Source: an uncultured Pseudomonadota bacterium (GTDB taxonomy: Bacteria; Pseudomonadota; Gammaproteobacteria; Ga0077536). From it: a stretch of DNA of 64,000 bases. The DNA lies in the NCBI GenBank assembly GCA_903825645.1, contig CAIKBL010000051.1, positions 248,001-312,000 of the forward strand, in the 5' to 3' direction. A program made the translations under genes and the position numbers. Below, in pieces: positions 8,772 to 17,609 of this stretch. Numbering within the stretch: the stretch's first letter is position 1; every line of letters begins with the position of its first letter. Below the pieces are notes generated by a model that had not been told where the DNA came from, did no database searches, and saw only the letters and a list, made by a program, of their open reading frames with translations.

Positions 8772-10724
8772 TCAATCGAAGGTGGAGAGGTTATTTGCCC
8801 GACGGGTCACCTCAGCCATATCTCGAACCCAAGACTCCAAAACAAGAGCCTTATAAAAAAGCCCCGGCCACGCACTAAACCGCGAAGACGAGCTCAACAT
8901 TTTTTTAACCGCGAGTGGCTCGAAATATCCACCTTGCACGAGGAAACCATCTTCAAGTAGCGATCCATATCGCGACCGTAAAGCCCGCAACCAATCCGAT
9001 ACCGGCGGCGTGAAGCCTCTTTTGGGTCGGTCAAGCACTTCATCCGGCACTAAGCCTCTAATCGCCGCACGAAACCACGCCTTATGTCCGAGTTCATGGT
9101 CTTGGTACGATTTGCGTAACCCGATAATGGTCTCGGCGAGGCGATAATCGACCAGCGGCAAACGCAGCTCGACCGACGAGGCCATAGACAGTCTGTCACC
9201 CTGTGCGATGCCGTTCTCACGCAGATAAATGTCACAAGCAAGTTTCGTGACGAGCACAGGGATATCCTGCCACGGTCGCTCAAAGCAGAAGAGATCCGCC
9301 GCAGTCGTTTCCTGCAGCGCTTCTCGGAACTTCGAGGTGTACAGATATCTAACCCCATATACTCCCGACCAATAATTTTGCTGGAGATCATAAGAGACGA
9401 GTTGATCAGGACGTCCCGAACGTTCGGGCAAGATATTGTTCCATCCTGATAGCCAAGTTCCCATTTTGACCACGTAACGCCGAAAATCCGCGCCGGCGAC
9501 ACCATCGGGTAGAAATTCTCTCGCCCCGGCAATGCCGCGATCCTGCCCCCTGTTTTTTTCAATCGACAATCGGGTGGCATCTCGGAGCCAAGGATACCCC
9601 CAAGCCAATTCGTCCATTCCGTGGCCCTGCATGAGGACCGGCACGTTGCTCTCGCGCGCAAGCTTCGCCACCGCGAAGTAGCCTGCAGAGGCGATATCCG
9701 CGATAGGGTCATCGCACATCAACTGCCGATGGCGAAATCCGTCCAAGACATCATCGATAGCAATCTCTAGGTCATGAAACTGCAGTTTGAGATGGTCGGC
9801 GCACGCTCGAGCCTCTGAGCGCTCGTCTTGTCTAGGTGTTCCTTTATACCCGACGCTAAAGGCGTGCACGGTGCCTTTCGCATATTTCGCCGCGAGCGCT
9901 GCCACCACTGAAGAATCGAGCCCACCGGATAGCGCCACCCCGAGAGGAACATCGGCGCGAGTTACGAGCTCGCCGACCTGCTCTAGCTCCGCTCGGATGA
10001 TTGATGCTGGATCTCCGATGAGCGGCGGCGCATCTTCCAGTTTCCAGTACGAGTTCTCGGTTACATGCCGTAGCTGCAGATCGATCGTAAAAACGGTCCC
10101 CGCCGGGAGTTTTCGAACACCCAGGATAGGTGTTCTGGGCTCGGGAACGAACCCATAATGCATGAATTCGTTGAGCGCGACGGGGTCCAATTCAAAGTTG
10201 ATTTGGCCGCTTGACATAAGCGACTTTAATTCGGACGAGAATAAGACCCTGAGACCTTGGTTCGTTTTTTGTTCCGCAATATAAAGCGGCTTCTCACCCA
10301 TGCGATCTCGTGCAAGCAGAAGCTTGCAATGCGTGACATCCCATATCGCGAAGGCGAACATGCCCCGAAGATGTTCGACACAGTCGAGCCCGTACTCCTC
10401 GTAGAGATGCACAATGGCTTCGCAATCCGACGCAGTCGTGAACCGGTGTCCCTTGTTGGAGAGGGTTCGCCGCAATTCGATGTGATTATAAATCTCGCCG
10501 TTGGCGACAAGCACGATCGTTTTGTCTTCGTTATAAAGTGGCTGCCAGCCCCCTTCGAGATCAATGATGCTCAGCCTGCGCATCCCGAGATGGACGTAAT
10601 CGGCAGCGAATTCGCCCGCGCCATCGGGTCCTCGATGAAACAGAGATACCATCATCGACCTGACTGCTTCTCTAGAAGACGAGGAGAGCTTTTCTGCGCT
10701 TATGACGCCTGCGATACCGCACAT
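8772..10724 (-). CDS. asnB: Asparagine synthase-like glutamine amidotransferase of Xrt/EPS loci
   Basis: The 650-residue class II amidotransferase starts MCGIAGVIS, so Cys2 becomes the N-terminal nucleophile that hydrolyses glutamine. The glutaminase domain covers about 1-210 (RRLSIIDLEGGWQPLYNED, VANGEIYNH). The ATP-pyrophosphatase domain covers about 225-630 and has the PP-loop LGVALSGGLDSSVVAALA near 260 and LPLVDYRLAETI near 525. Length and gene context match the amidotransferase regularly found in exosortase-linked exopolysaccharide clusters rather than primary asparagine synthetase. It probably amidates a uronic acid or a related sugar carboxylate, but this is inferred from context only. 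Confidence 0.88.
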   Translation of the reverse strand: MCGIAGVISAEKLSSSSREAVRSMMVSLFHRGPDGAGEFAADYVHLGMRRLSIIDLEGGWQPLYNEDKTIVLVANGEIYNHIELRRTLSNKGHRFTTASDCEAIVHLYEEYGLDCVEHLRGMFAFAIWDVTHCKLLLARDRMGEKPLYIAEQKTNQGLRVLFSSELKSLMSSGQINFELDPVALNEFMHYGFVPEPRTPILGVRKLPAGTVFTIDLQLRHVTENSYWKLEDAPPLIGDPASIIRAELEQVGELVTRADVPLGVALSGGLDSSVVAALAAKYAKGTVHAFSVGYKGTPRQDERSEARACADHLKLQFHDLEIAIDDVLDGFRHRQLMCDDPIADIASAGYFAVAKLARESNVPVLMQGHGMDELAWGYPWLRDATRLSIEKNRGQDRGIAGAREFLPDGVAGADFRRYVVKMGTWLSGWNNILPERSGRPDQLVSYDLQQNYWSGVYGVRYLYTSKFREALQETTAADLFCFERPWQDIPVLVTKLACDIYLRENGIAQGDRLSMASSVELRLPLVDYRLAETIIGLRKSYQDHELGHKAWFRAAIRGLVPDEVLDRPKRGFTPPVSDWLRALRSRYGSLLEDGFLVQGGYFEPLAVKKMLSSSSRFSAWPGLFYKALVLESWVRDMAEVTRRANNLSTFD

Positions 10725-10787
10725 TCAGAATTTAACCGGATCGGGCTTATGATGAGGATGCACAATGGTTTCGACAGCCTCAATAAT

Positions 10788-11894
10788 CTAGAGGTTTCTC
10801 AAAACCGCTATAATTCGGGCGGAGGCCATTCCGTCCCAAAATCTGGGTTTTTTCGAGTTGACATCCCATTCCCGTTTAACGGCTTTATCGAATGCGCTGA
10901 TAATTCGGGGCGCGCTGGTTCCAGCGATCGTGTTGGTTCCCTCACTAACCGTCACCGGCCGTTCCGTATTTTCTCGGAGTGTGATGCAGGGGATCCCTAA
11001 CGCTGTGCTCTCTTCTTGCAATCCCCCGCTGTCGGTTAGAACTATTACGGCACGGCTCCAGAGACTCAGAAATTCCATGTATGGCAACGGATTGGTACAA
11101 ACGATTGTCGTTGGTAGGTTTATATTGTAGCGCTGGATATTCAAAGCCGTTCTTGGATGCACAGCGAAAATAAGCGGAAGCCGCGTCGAAATGTGAGACA
11201 AAGCGACAAGTATTTGTCTTAGTGTTTTTTCATCATCGACATTGGCAGGCCGATGCAGTGTCACTACACCGTAGCGCCCCAGATCCCGACGAAGCCCTGA
11301 GGTTGCAAACGTCGTTTCATCCATCTGATTAAGTAGCTTAACCTGATGAAACAGATTGTCGATCATGACGTGGCCAACGAAATGTATTTTTTCCGTTGGG
11401 TGTCCTTCCTTGAGAAGATTTTGTTCTCCGCTGGGCTCTGTTACAAAAAAAATATCAGAAATGGCGTCGGTCACTAACCGGTTGATTTCTTCCGGCATAG
11501 CCTTGTCTCCACTTCGAAGACCTGCTTCAACGTGCGCCACCTTCCTGTTCAACTTTTTGGCGACAATGGAACAGGCTAAAGTCGAGTTGACGTCCCCAAC
11601 GAGCAAGACCAAATCAGGCTCGTATTCGGCACAATAGTTCTCAAAACTCATCATTATCCGAGCAGTCTGTTCGGCGTGACTTCCCCCGCCGGTTCCCATA
11701 TGAAAGTCGGGGGCAGGGATCCCCAGTTCAGAGAAGAAAACGTCACTCATCCCAGGATCATAGTGCTGCCCCGTATGCACGAGGCGCCATTCGAATTCCG
11801 ATTTGTGCTTTTCAAGCTCCCGGATTATCGGGGCGATTTTCATGAAATTTGGGCGGGCGCCCGCCACTAAAATAATTTTCTTCAGCAAGGTCAT
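10788..11894 (-). CDS. wecB: UDP-N-acetylglucosamine 2-epimerase (non-hydrolysing)
   Basis: The 368-residue cytoplasmic enzyme converts UDP-GlcNAc to UDP-ManNAc. The family motifs are all present: LVAGARPNFMKIAPIIREL at the N-terminus, VHTGQHYDPGMSDVFFSELGI near 40, LVLLVGDVNSTLACS near 95, HVEAGLRSGDKAMPEEINR near 121 and VLTDSGGLQEESTALGIPCITLRENTERP near 285-313. Length is normal for the family. It supplies ManNAc-type precursor for the polysaccharide. Together with manC it indicates that the polymer contains mannose-derived and ManNAc-derived residues. The 158-base gap before it could hold a secondary promoter, but no clear -35/-10 pair is visible. Confidence 0.93.
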   Translation of the reverse strand: MTLLKKIILVAGARPNFMKIAPIIRELEKHKSEFEWRLVHTGQHYDPGMSDVFFSELGIPAPDFHMGTGGGSHAEQTARIMMSFENYCAEYEPDLVLLVGDVNSTLACSIVAKKLNRKVAHVEAGLRSGDKAMPEEINRLVTDAISDIFFVTEPSGEQNLLKEGHPTEKIHFVGHVMIDNLFHQVKLLNQMDETTFATSGLRRDLGRYGVVTLHRPANVDDEKTLRQILVALSHISTRLPLIFAVHPRTALNIQRYNINLPTTIVCTNPLPYMEFLSLWSRAVIVLTDSGGLQEESTALGIPCITLRENTERPVTVSEGTNTIAGTSAPRIISAFDKAVKREWDVNSKKPRFWDGMASARIIAVLRNL

Positions 11895-12052
11895 TTTCTA
11901 ATTCCTTCCATCGGCTATCGCTTTTTTGACATCACCGGTGACGACCAAAAGTCGGTGATTCGCTATCCCACGCTTAAATCGACTCCCGGTGCGCTCCGGT
12001 CGCCAATCAAGGAACCACCTGCCACATAACCTCGAATTCCCCTCCCGTTCGG

Positions 12053-12904
12053 TTATTCGTTGCCTGCCGCCGGATAGTGAAGTTTTCCTCCACCGAACAA
12101 ACCCCGCTCCTCTCGCTCTCGAACGAAGTCGCGAATCAATTGTTCATCAACGACGTGCTTTTCGTCGGCAAAGGCATAAACGAGAGCCGTGTCGCATAAA
12201 GTATTGATGATTCTAGGAACCCCTTTACTTAACTCGTGAACCAAATCAACCGCCGCATCTGAGAAGAGCCCCGGTTCGCCTCCGGCCACCAGCAGCCTGT
12301 GCGCTACATACGCCTTCGTTTCACGCTGATCTAATGCTTGTAGATGGTAATCGACCGCCACGCGCTGTGCGAACTGTTCGAGTCGCGGATCTCGAAGTGT
12401 TTTTCTAAGCTCGGGTTGTCCGGCAAGCACGATCTGCAAAAGAAATTTCTTGTCGGCGTTTATATTAGAGAGCACGCGAAGCTCTTCAAGCATCGCCGCG
12501 TCCATATTCTGTGCCTCATCGAAAACCAGAAGTACACGTCTACCCTTTCCGTATCCATCGATCAGAAAGTTAATAAATGAATTGTAAAGCGCTACTTTAT
12601 TTTCACTTTCGAACGGCAAGCTGAATGCCAGACAAATCGACTGCATCAAATCCCCAAACGCGGCGTGCGTATTAGAAATAAGTCCGACCAAGGTTTCTTT
12701 AGGTGCAGAATTCAAAAGATGTCGTATGAGTGTCGTTTTACCTGACCCAATTTCGCCGGAGATGACTACAAGCGGCGCCTCAGTTCTCATGCCGTACTCA
12801 AGCATCGCATAGGCCATGCGGTGCTTTTCTCCCATGTAAAGAAAAGCAGGATCGGGACTCAATGAAAACGGCTTTTCCCAAAAACCAAAATGCGCTTCAT
12901 ACAT
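12053..12904 (-). CDS. ExeA-like AAA ATPase of Xrt/EPS systems
   Basis: The 283-residue ATPase begins MYEAHFGFWEKPFSLSPDP, the standard opening of the exosortase-associated general secretion ATPase family related to ExeA/GspA. It has Walker A GEIGSGKTT at residues 50-58, Walker B RVLLVFDEAQNM near 125 and a sensor region (LSNINADKKFLLQIVLAGQPEL) near 147-168. It lacks the C-terminal peptidoglycan-binding part of ExeA. Its exact job in polysaccharide export is not established. It sits 31 bases downstream of the tyrosine kinase, the usual order in these loci. Confidence 0.88.
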   Translation of the reverse strand: MYEAHFGFWEKPFSLSPDPAFLYMGEKHRMAYAMLEYGMRTEAPLVVISGEIGSGKTTLIRHLLNSAPKETLVGLISNTHAAFGDLMQSICLAFSLPFESENKVALYNSFINFLIDGYGKGRRVLLVFDEAQNMDAAMLEELRVLSNINADKKFLLQIVLAGQPELRKTLRDPRLEQFAQRVAVDYHLQALDQRETKAYVAHRLLVAGGEPGLFSDAAVDLVHELSKGVPRIINTLCDTALVYAFADEKHVVDEQLIRDFVREREERGLFGGGKLHYPAAGNE

Positions 12905-12935
12905 TTCCGCTCAGCCTCTTTTCAACGTCGCATCG

Positions 12936-13742
12936 CTATGCATAGGACTTCGTGTCGCAGCCATTTAGAACGGTGCCAAGGATATTTGCATCTTTCATGA
13001 CTTCAAACGCCTGTTCTGTTTCGCCCCGCGAGGTCTTTCCATTGCGCAGCACCATCAGAAAGGCATCAATGAAAGGAATAAAAGAAAGCGCATCATCACT
13101 CGTCAATACTGCGGGAAGATCAAAAAGCACGAGGCGAGACGGATATCTCGCCTTAAATTGTGCTACCAGTTCCCCCATGGCGGGCGAAGCCAAGATCTCC
13201 GAAGAGTTTTCGATCGGTCTATGGTTCGGGAGTAACACCAAGCGGTCAATGCCCGGATTAACAAGAACATCCTCAAGTGGCTGACTGTGCCGCAGATAAT
13301 CCACGAAACCGTATTCAGGACTAAAACCGAAATAGTTATGAATTTCGGGACTTCGGAGATCAGCGTCCACCAAGAGCACTGTGCGGTGCAACTCTCGGGC
13401 GAGACTGATCGCGAGATTGATGGCGGTGACGGTCTTGCCGTCCCCTGAGGTAGGACTGGTGATCCCGAGGGTCTGCCAGTCGCGGGTTTCCAGTCGCTGC
13501 AGTACCTGAGTCCGGAGAACCTTGTATGCATTGACGCTCACCGGATCCGAGCCTGTTAAAATGCGATGATCCTGCATCGTCCGCTGGTTCGGCTGAATTA
13601 TCCGCGTTTGCAAATAAAGAATCGGCCCTTGGACAGCGCTGCTATCACTGGTCCCCATTGATTGGGAGCGACGGGACAGATGTTCACTGCCTGCCGCACG
13701 ATTAGCAGAAGCCTTTTCAAGTGCTGTTTTAATTCGTTCCAT
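12936..13742 (-). CDS. CpsD/CapB-family tyrosine autokinase of Xrt/EPS systems
   Basis: The 268-residue bacterial tyrosine kinase works with the membrane chain-length protein encoded just upstream. Residues 1-60 are a Ser/Arg-rich linker. Then follow NAYKVLRTQVLQRL near 71, Walker A SPTSGDGKT at 96-104, Walker A' TVLLVDADLRSPEIHNYF near 128 and Walker B RLVLFDLPAVLTSDDAL near 202. Many family members end in a tyrosine cluster that is autophosphorylated. Here the tail is short and contains a single tyrosine (CDTKSYA). The protein probably controls polymer length or export through cycles of phosphorylation, by analogy with CpsD/Wzc. Confidence 0.88.
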   Translation of the reverse strand: MERIKTALEKASANRAAGSEHLSRRSQSMGTSDSSAVQGPILYLQTRIIQPNQRTMQDHRILTGSDPVSVNAYKVLRTQVLQRLETRDWQTLGITSPTSGDGKTVTAINLAISLARELHRTVLLVDADLRSPEIHNYFGFSPEYGFVDYLRHSQPLEDVLVNPGIDRLVLLPNHRPIENSSEILASPAMGELVAQFKARYPSRLVLFDLPAVLTSDDALSFIPFIDAFLMVLRNGKTSRGETEQAFEVMKDANILGTVLNGCDTKSYA

Positions 13743-13820
13743 TTAATAGTTCCACTCTTATGTCTGCCATCCGACGCCTGCGTTGGGCAACTAGCCCGTG
13801 CGCGCTCCGGTCACCGCCGC

Positions 13821-15572
13821 TCACACTATTGCACTTACCCACCGTAGGCCCTGATAAAAAATCACATCAAGGGGTCGGACAAAGAAATGGGTGATTACCA
13901 AGAGGATGAAAACCAGCGTCACCAATACGAGAGACACGTACATCTTTAGTTTTACTTTCCGGCCGCGGCTTGCTTCATTCTCGATAAAAGGGATAACCGA
14001 GAGCGGTGGCGTCCCCAGAAGTCGCATCACGCCATCCCGACCGTATACCCGACTGTCGAGGTTCTCAGCCAAAGCACCGGCACCGACACCGCCCGCGAGT
14101 GTCATCACAGCCCCAATGAGTCCGAGAATCATTCGATTTGGACTATAGGGCTCTTCCGGAATAACGGGCGGCTCAATCAGCGTAAAACGTTCTCCTTGCT
14201 GCTTGCTTTCCAAGTTCGTCGCCAAGTCCGCTTCCTGTCGCTTTGCCTGGACCTCCTGATACTTCCGCTGCTCATTTTCATAGTCGCGCATGAGCATCCG
14301 ATATTCCCGCTCGACTTGAGGTGCCTTGGTAATCCTCGTCTCAAGGTCATTGAGTTTCGACTTGAGCGTGACACGCTGGTTCTGGAGCGACTCGAGATCC
14401 TGGTCGGTTGCATTTAGTCTGGCTTGCAAATCAATATAGGCCGGATTGTCCGCTCTCGTATTATCAGCACCCACTACCGCCGCGGGCACCTTGCTCAGGA
14501 GTTCTTTGCGAATCGCACTTATTTGACGATTAATGTTCTTGATATCGGGATGGTCAGCGGAATAGCGCTTCTCTGCCGTCGCCAGGGCCGTCTCTGCGCT
14601 CTCCAGACGCAGTCTTAATTCGGAAACACTGTTTGAATTGCCGACTTTGCTTCTCAACGATTCGATTTCTTTTCGTTTCGAGATCACGTCCGGGTGGTCG
14701 GCACCGTATTTCGATGCGAGCGGAATAAATTCGCTCTCCATAATTTTTAGCCGATCCGCCGGACCTAAAATCCGCTCTCCGGTCTCCGAGACAAGCAGCG
14801 TGTTGGGTTTTTGCTTCAACAACTCCGACTCTAAATACACTTTTTGTTGGGTAAGCGAACGCAACTGTCCATCGAGGCCGGTTAATTCGTTTTCGGTCCG
14901 ATTCAACAGATCCATGTTGAGGCTTGCGAGTTCAGGCAAACGCCCCTGGTTTAGCTGCTTGAAAGTCGCTAGTTTTGCCTCGAGGTTTGCGACTTTCCCG
15001 CCAAGTCTTTCCGATTCAGACGACAAAAAATTAAGCGTCTCAGTCGAAGTCTGCGTTCGTTGTTTCAAATTTTCATTGAGAAAGAGACTCACGATTTCAT
15101 TTGCGACTCGCTGTGAGAGTTGTGCATCCCGGTTCTCATACGCAAGTTCAAACGCAATCGTCGCAGGCACCGAGCGCCCTTGGCGAGGATCCACCACTTC
15201 CGCGCTAATGGGTAATATGGAAATATCCTTGCGCATTCGCTCCAGTATTAATTCCAAAGGATCTCGGCCCCTATCGCGCGAGTAAAGATCGTATTTCTGG
15301 ATAATCTGTGTCAGGTTGCTATTCGTCAACACACGTTGAGAGATCATATGGACACGTTGATCAGCAAAACTCGTGACCAGTGATCGCACGAAATCCTGTG
15401 GAATTTCCTGCTGCTCGATCAAAATTACCGCACGGGAACGATAATGAGACGGCAATCCGATCGTAACTATAAAGGCAATAATCGCAAAAAAAACGCCAAC
15501 TCCAGCGCCAATTGACAATCGACGACGAAAAACTTCTCTAAGGTTAGAGTTATAGGCGTTGGTTTCATCCAT
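13821..15572 (-). CDS. Wzz/GumC-like polysaccharide chain-length determinant
   Basis: This inner-membrane co-polymerase of about 583 residues belongs to the type found in exosortase-linked loci. It has a first membrane helix near residues 25-45, a long periplasmic part with strong coiled-coil character (about 175-440, rich in Leu, Glu, Lys, Arg and Gln), a second helix near 475 after PPVIPEEPYSPNRM, and a third near 545. The C-terminal kinase domain of Wzc is absent because that activity is on the separate gene downstream. I use the ATG at 15572, two bases after the barrel gene stop and with GGAG 12 bases before it. A GTG at 15590 would overlap that gene and has no ribosome site. Confidence 0.88.
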   Translation of the reverse strand: MDETNAYNSNLREVFRRRLSIGAGVGVFFAIIAFIVTIGLPSHYRSRAVILIEQQEIPQDFVRSLVTSFADQRVHMISQRVLTNSNLTQIIQKYDLYSRDRGRDPLELILERMRKDISILPISAEVVDPRQGRSVPATIAFELAYENRDAQLSQRVANEIVSLFLNENLKQRTQTSTETLNFLSSESERLGGKVANLEAKLATFKQLNQGRLPELASLNMDLLNRTENELTGLDGQLRSLTQQKVYLESELLKQKPNTLLVSETGERILGPADRLKIMESEFIPLASKYGADHPDVISKRKEIESLRSKVGNSNSVSELRLRLESAETALATAEKRYSADHPDIKNINRQISAIRKELLSKVPAAVVGADNTRADNPAYIDLQARLNATDQDLESLQNQRVTLKSKLNDLETRITKAPQVEREYRMLMRDYENEQRKYQEVQAKRQEADLATNLESKQQGERFTLIEPPVIPEEPYSPNRMILGLIGAVMTLAGGVGAGALAENLDSRVYGRDGVMRLLGTPPLSVIPFIENEASRGRKVKLKMYVSLVLVTLVFILLVITHFFVRPLDVIFYQGLRWVSAIV

Positions 15573-15574
15573 TT

Positions 15575-16861
15575 TTAGAAATCGCTCCACAATTTTTGAG
15601 AAACACCGGCATAAGTTATAGTCAAATAAAGCGCATTATCTTCGACGGAAATCGGCTTAATCGCATAGGTGTTAACGCTATACGCATGGCTATAGCGAGC
15701 GCCGAAAGTCCAAGTATCAGTTACTTGATATTTAATAGTCCCACCCATTTCGGCATAGTCTAAATTCAGATCCGTGGCCGACGAAGAAAATCCACCCGAC
15801 TGAACTTGGGACGCTCTCATTTGATACGTTCCATTCAGAACAATCTGGCAATAACTCGACAACGCCCGAGTCAGTACCAAGGTCATCACATCTGAAATGC
15901 TTTCCGAGCCCCGTCCAGATGGACTGAGTTGTCGTGAATAACTGAAGTCAGCGACATCGTTCTCGAATATTTTTTTTAACTCGAAACTGGCGATAGGACC
16001 GTGCGCCCGTGCCTTTTCTTTCGTCGAATACACTATTAAAGCTGGCTCTGGAACGAACAAAATTGCCGTGTGTTGTGCCCGGTAATCGATATCCGTCGAG
16101 ACCCACCCGGCGGAACCCGAAACCTGTAGCGTATCGCTCAACTGCCGACTGAAACCAAATTGTCCCCCGATGCCCAACGCTCGGCTTTTTTGATCCGGAC
16201 GTGTCGTTCGACTATCAGGCACGCTGAAATTACTGGCAAACAAGTCCACATTAAGCGACAAATCTGAATTCCAGCGATAAATTACCCCCACATCAGGGGA
16301 AAGATAGTTGTAATTCTGAAGTCCCGTTCCGGCGACGCCGGAATAAGAAACATCGCTATAATTGACCGACGCCTGAAAATTTAGTCTATCGCTCCAGGCA
16401 TAGTTCACGTTTGGAGAAACGTTCAGATATTTTCTGTATCCCACTGCGTTCTGTCGTCCGCGGTCCGCAATATTGGTTGTCAATGTAGAATCACGTCCGT
16501 ACGCAACATTAGCACCCGCCGTGTAGTCGGGCTTAAGCCAGAGGTTATTGAAGCCGAGAGAATACTCATCGGCACTCGGCTCATTACCAATCGGGAATTC
16601 TCGGTCGAGGATGTGCGGAATTAATTCCGAACTAAATCCTTCATCTTCCGCCTTGAGACGCCCCCCGACGCCCGTATCAAAACCAACATCCACCGGGTGC
16701 GGCCCATTCTGCCATCGAAGATTGTCATCCACTCTCATTATGACTTCAGCGGCCGGCGCCCAGCTCACATCGAAAGCTGATGCCACGGGAGAGACAAGCG
16801 AACACGGCGTCGACAGTGCCAAAAGAACAAAAATTTTCTGGCGCACAAAAAAATTTCGCAT
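15575..16861 (-). CDS. Outer-membrane beta-barrel protein of Xrt/EPS locus (TIGR03016-like)
   Basis: The 428-residue protein has a clear signal peptide (MRNFFVRQKIFVLLAL, cleavage near VASA-FD). The mature part is rich in alternating polar and aromatic strands such as NVNYAWSDRLNFQASVNYSD and ends WSDF with a terminal Phe, the usual outer-membrane assembly signal. Gene order (export protein, this barrel, chain-length protein) matches the PEP-CTERM-associated outer membrane family. It probably serves as, or assists, the exit channel for the polymer. No enzymatic motif is visible. It lies 59 bases downstream of the export protein. Confidence 0.82.
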   Translation of the reverse strand: MRNFFVRQKIFVLLALSTPCSLVSPVASAFDVSWAPAAEVIMRVDDNLRWQNGPHPVDVGFDTGVGGRLKAEDEGFSSELIPHILDREFPIGNEPSADEYSLGFNNLWLKPDYTAGANVAYGRDSTLTTNIADRGRQNAVGYRKYLNVSPNVNYAWSDRLNFQASVNYSDVSYSGVAGTGLQNYNYLSPDVGVIYRWNSDLSLNVDLFASNFSVPDSRTTRPDQKSRALGIGGQFGFSRQLSDTLQVSGSAGWVSTDIDYRAQHTAILFVPEPALIVYSTKEKARAHGPIASFELKKIFENDVADFSYSRQLSPSGRGSESISDVMTLVLTRALSSYCQIVLNGTYQMRASQVQSGGFSSSATDLNLDYAEMGGTIKYQVTDTWTFGARYSHAYSVNTYAIKPISVEDNALYLTITYAGVSQKLWSDF

Positions 16862-16920
16862 CCGAGATAAGGAGAGATTGGCGACAAACTGTCACGGGAA
16901 CACCGCACACCGGGTGTTTT

Positions 16921-17538
16921 TCATGGCACCGCGACCGTGTCTCCCGGCAACAAACTGATGTTTTTTTCTAGTTTTTTTCCATCTAGCACGGCGTCATAGT
17001 CGAAAGGGATCGATATTTGTTTGGTAGCCACCCCTCGGATAACAACGATATCTTTTAATTTAGCGAACTGCGCGGTTCCCCCTGCCTGCGCGAGGGCCTG
17101 CAAAATATTGGTTTCTCGGACCATCAGAATAGGACCCGGATGATTTACCTTGCCAACGACATAGGCAATGTTCCCCGAGATTTCTTTGGTCATGACAGTA
17201 ACCACAGCATCCGGCACATATTTATCAATGCGTGCTTTTATTTCAGTCTGAATAGACGTGACGCTTCTTCCTCCGGCTTGCAGTTCACCCGCCAGTGGGA
17301 AATTTATTTTTCCGTCGGGTCGCACCGTTAACACGAGTGTCAGGTCCGCTTCTTTCCATACGGAAACCTGGAGGACATCTCCGGGATTGACCAAATAGTC
17401 CGCTGCGAAAGTGGTCGGCGAAGTAATTGCGCTTACGACAATCAGCGCGATCATCTCTATTTTATTAAAAATAGACACTCGGGCTCTCCAGTTTCCGAAG
17501 ATAATCTTCCTGATGTGCATTAGACTTTTATTTTCCAC
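16921..17538 (-). CDS. Wza-like polysaccharide export protein
   Basis: The 205-residue periplasmic or outer-membrane-associated protein has a Poly_export domain (DYLVNPGDVLQVSVWKEAD, then VRPDGKINFPLAGELQAGG) followed by one SLBB domain (GNIAYVVGKVNHPGPILM to the C-terminus, ending LLPGDTVAVP). This is the short form typical of exosortase-linked clusters, without the long helical barrel domain of Wza. No lipobox is visible. The start is uncertain. The GTG at 17538 gives a long charged leader before a hydrophobic signal (MIALIVVSAITSPTTFAA), and an internal ATG at 17454 would place the signal peptide at the very N-terminus. Confidence 0.86.
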   Translation of the reverse strand: MENKSLMHIRKIIFGNWRARVSIFNKIEMIALIVVSAITSPTTFAADYLVNPGDVLQVSVWKEADLTLVLTVRPDGKINFPLAGELQAGGRSVTSIQTEIKARIDKYVPDAVVTVMTKEISGNIAYVVGKVNHPGPILMVRETNILQALAQAGGTAQFAKLKDIVVIRGVATKQISIPFDYDAVLDGKKLEKNISLLPGDTVAVP

Positions 17539-17609
17539 AGCGTCTCTATTTTTTTACGTCATCTCGGCAAGGAAATCCGTTCACTCTTCGACACGTGCGA
17601 GGGAAAAAT

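Noticed and set aside
9050-9712. 220-codon minus-strand reading frame
   Set aside because: Overlaps the amidotransferase in another frame; Arg/Ser-rich product typical of a shadow frame in GC-rich DNA.
10257-11000. 247-codon plus-strand reading frame
   Set aside because: It lies antisense to the well-supported amidotransferase and wecB genes, with no recognisable domain and no ribosome site.
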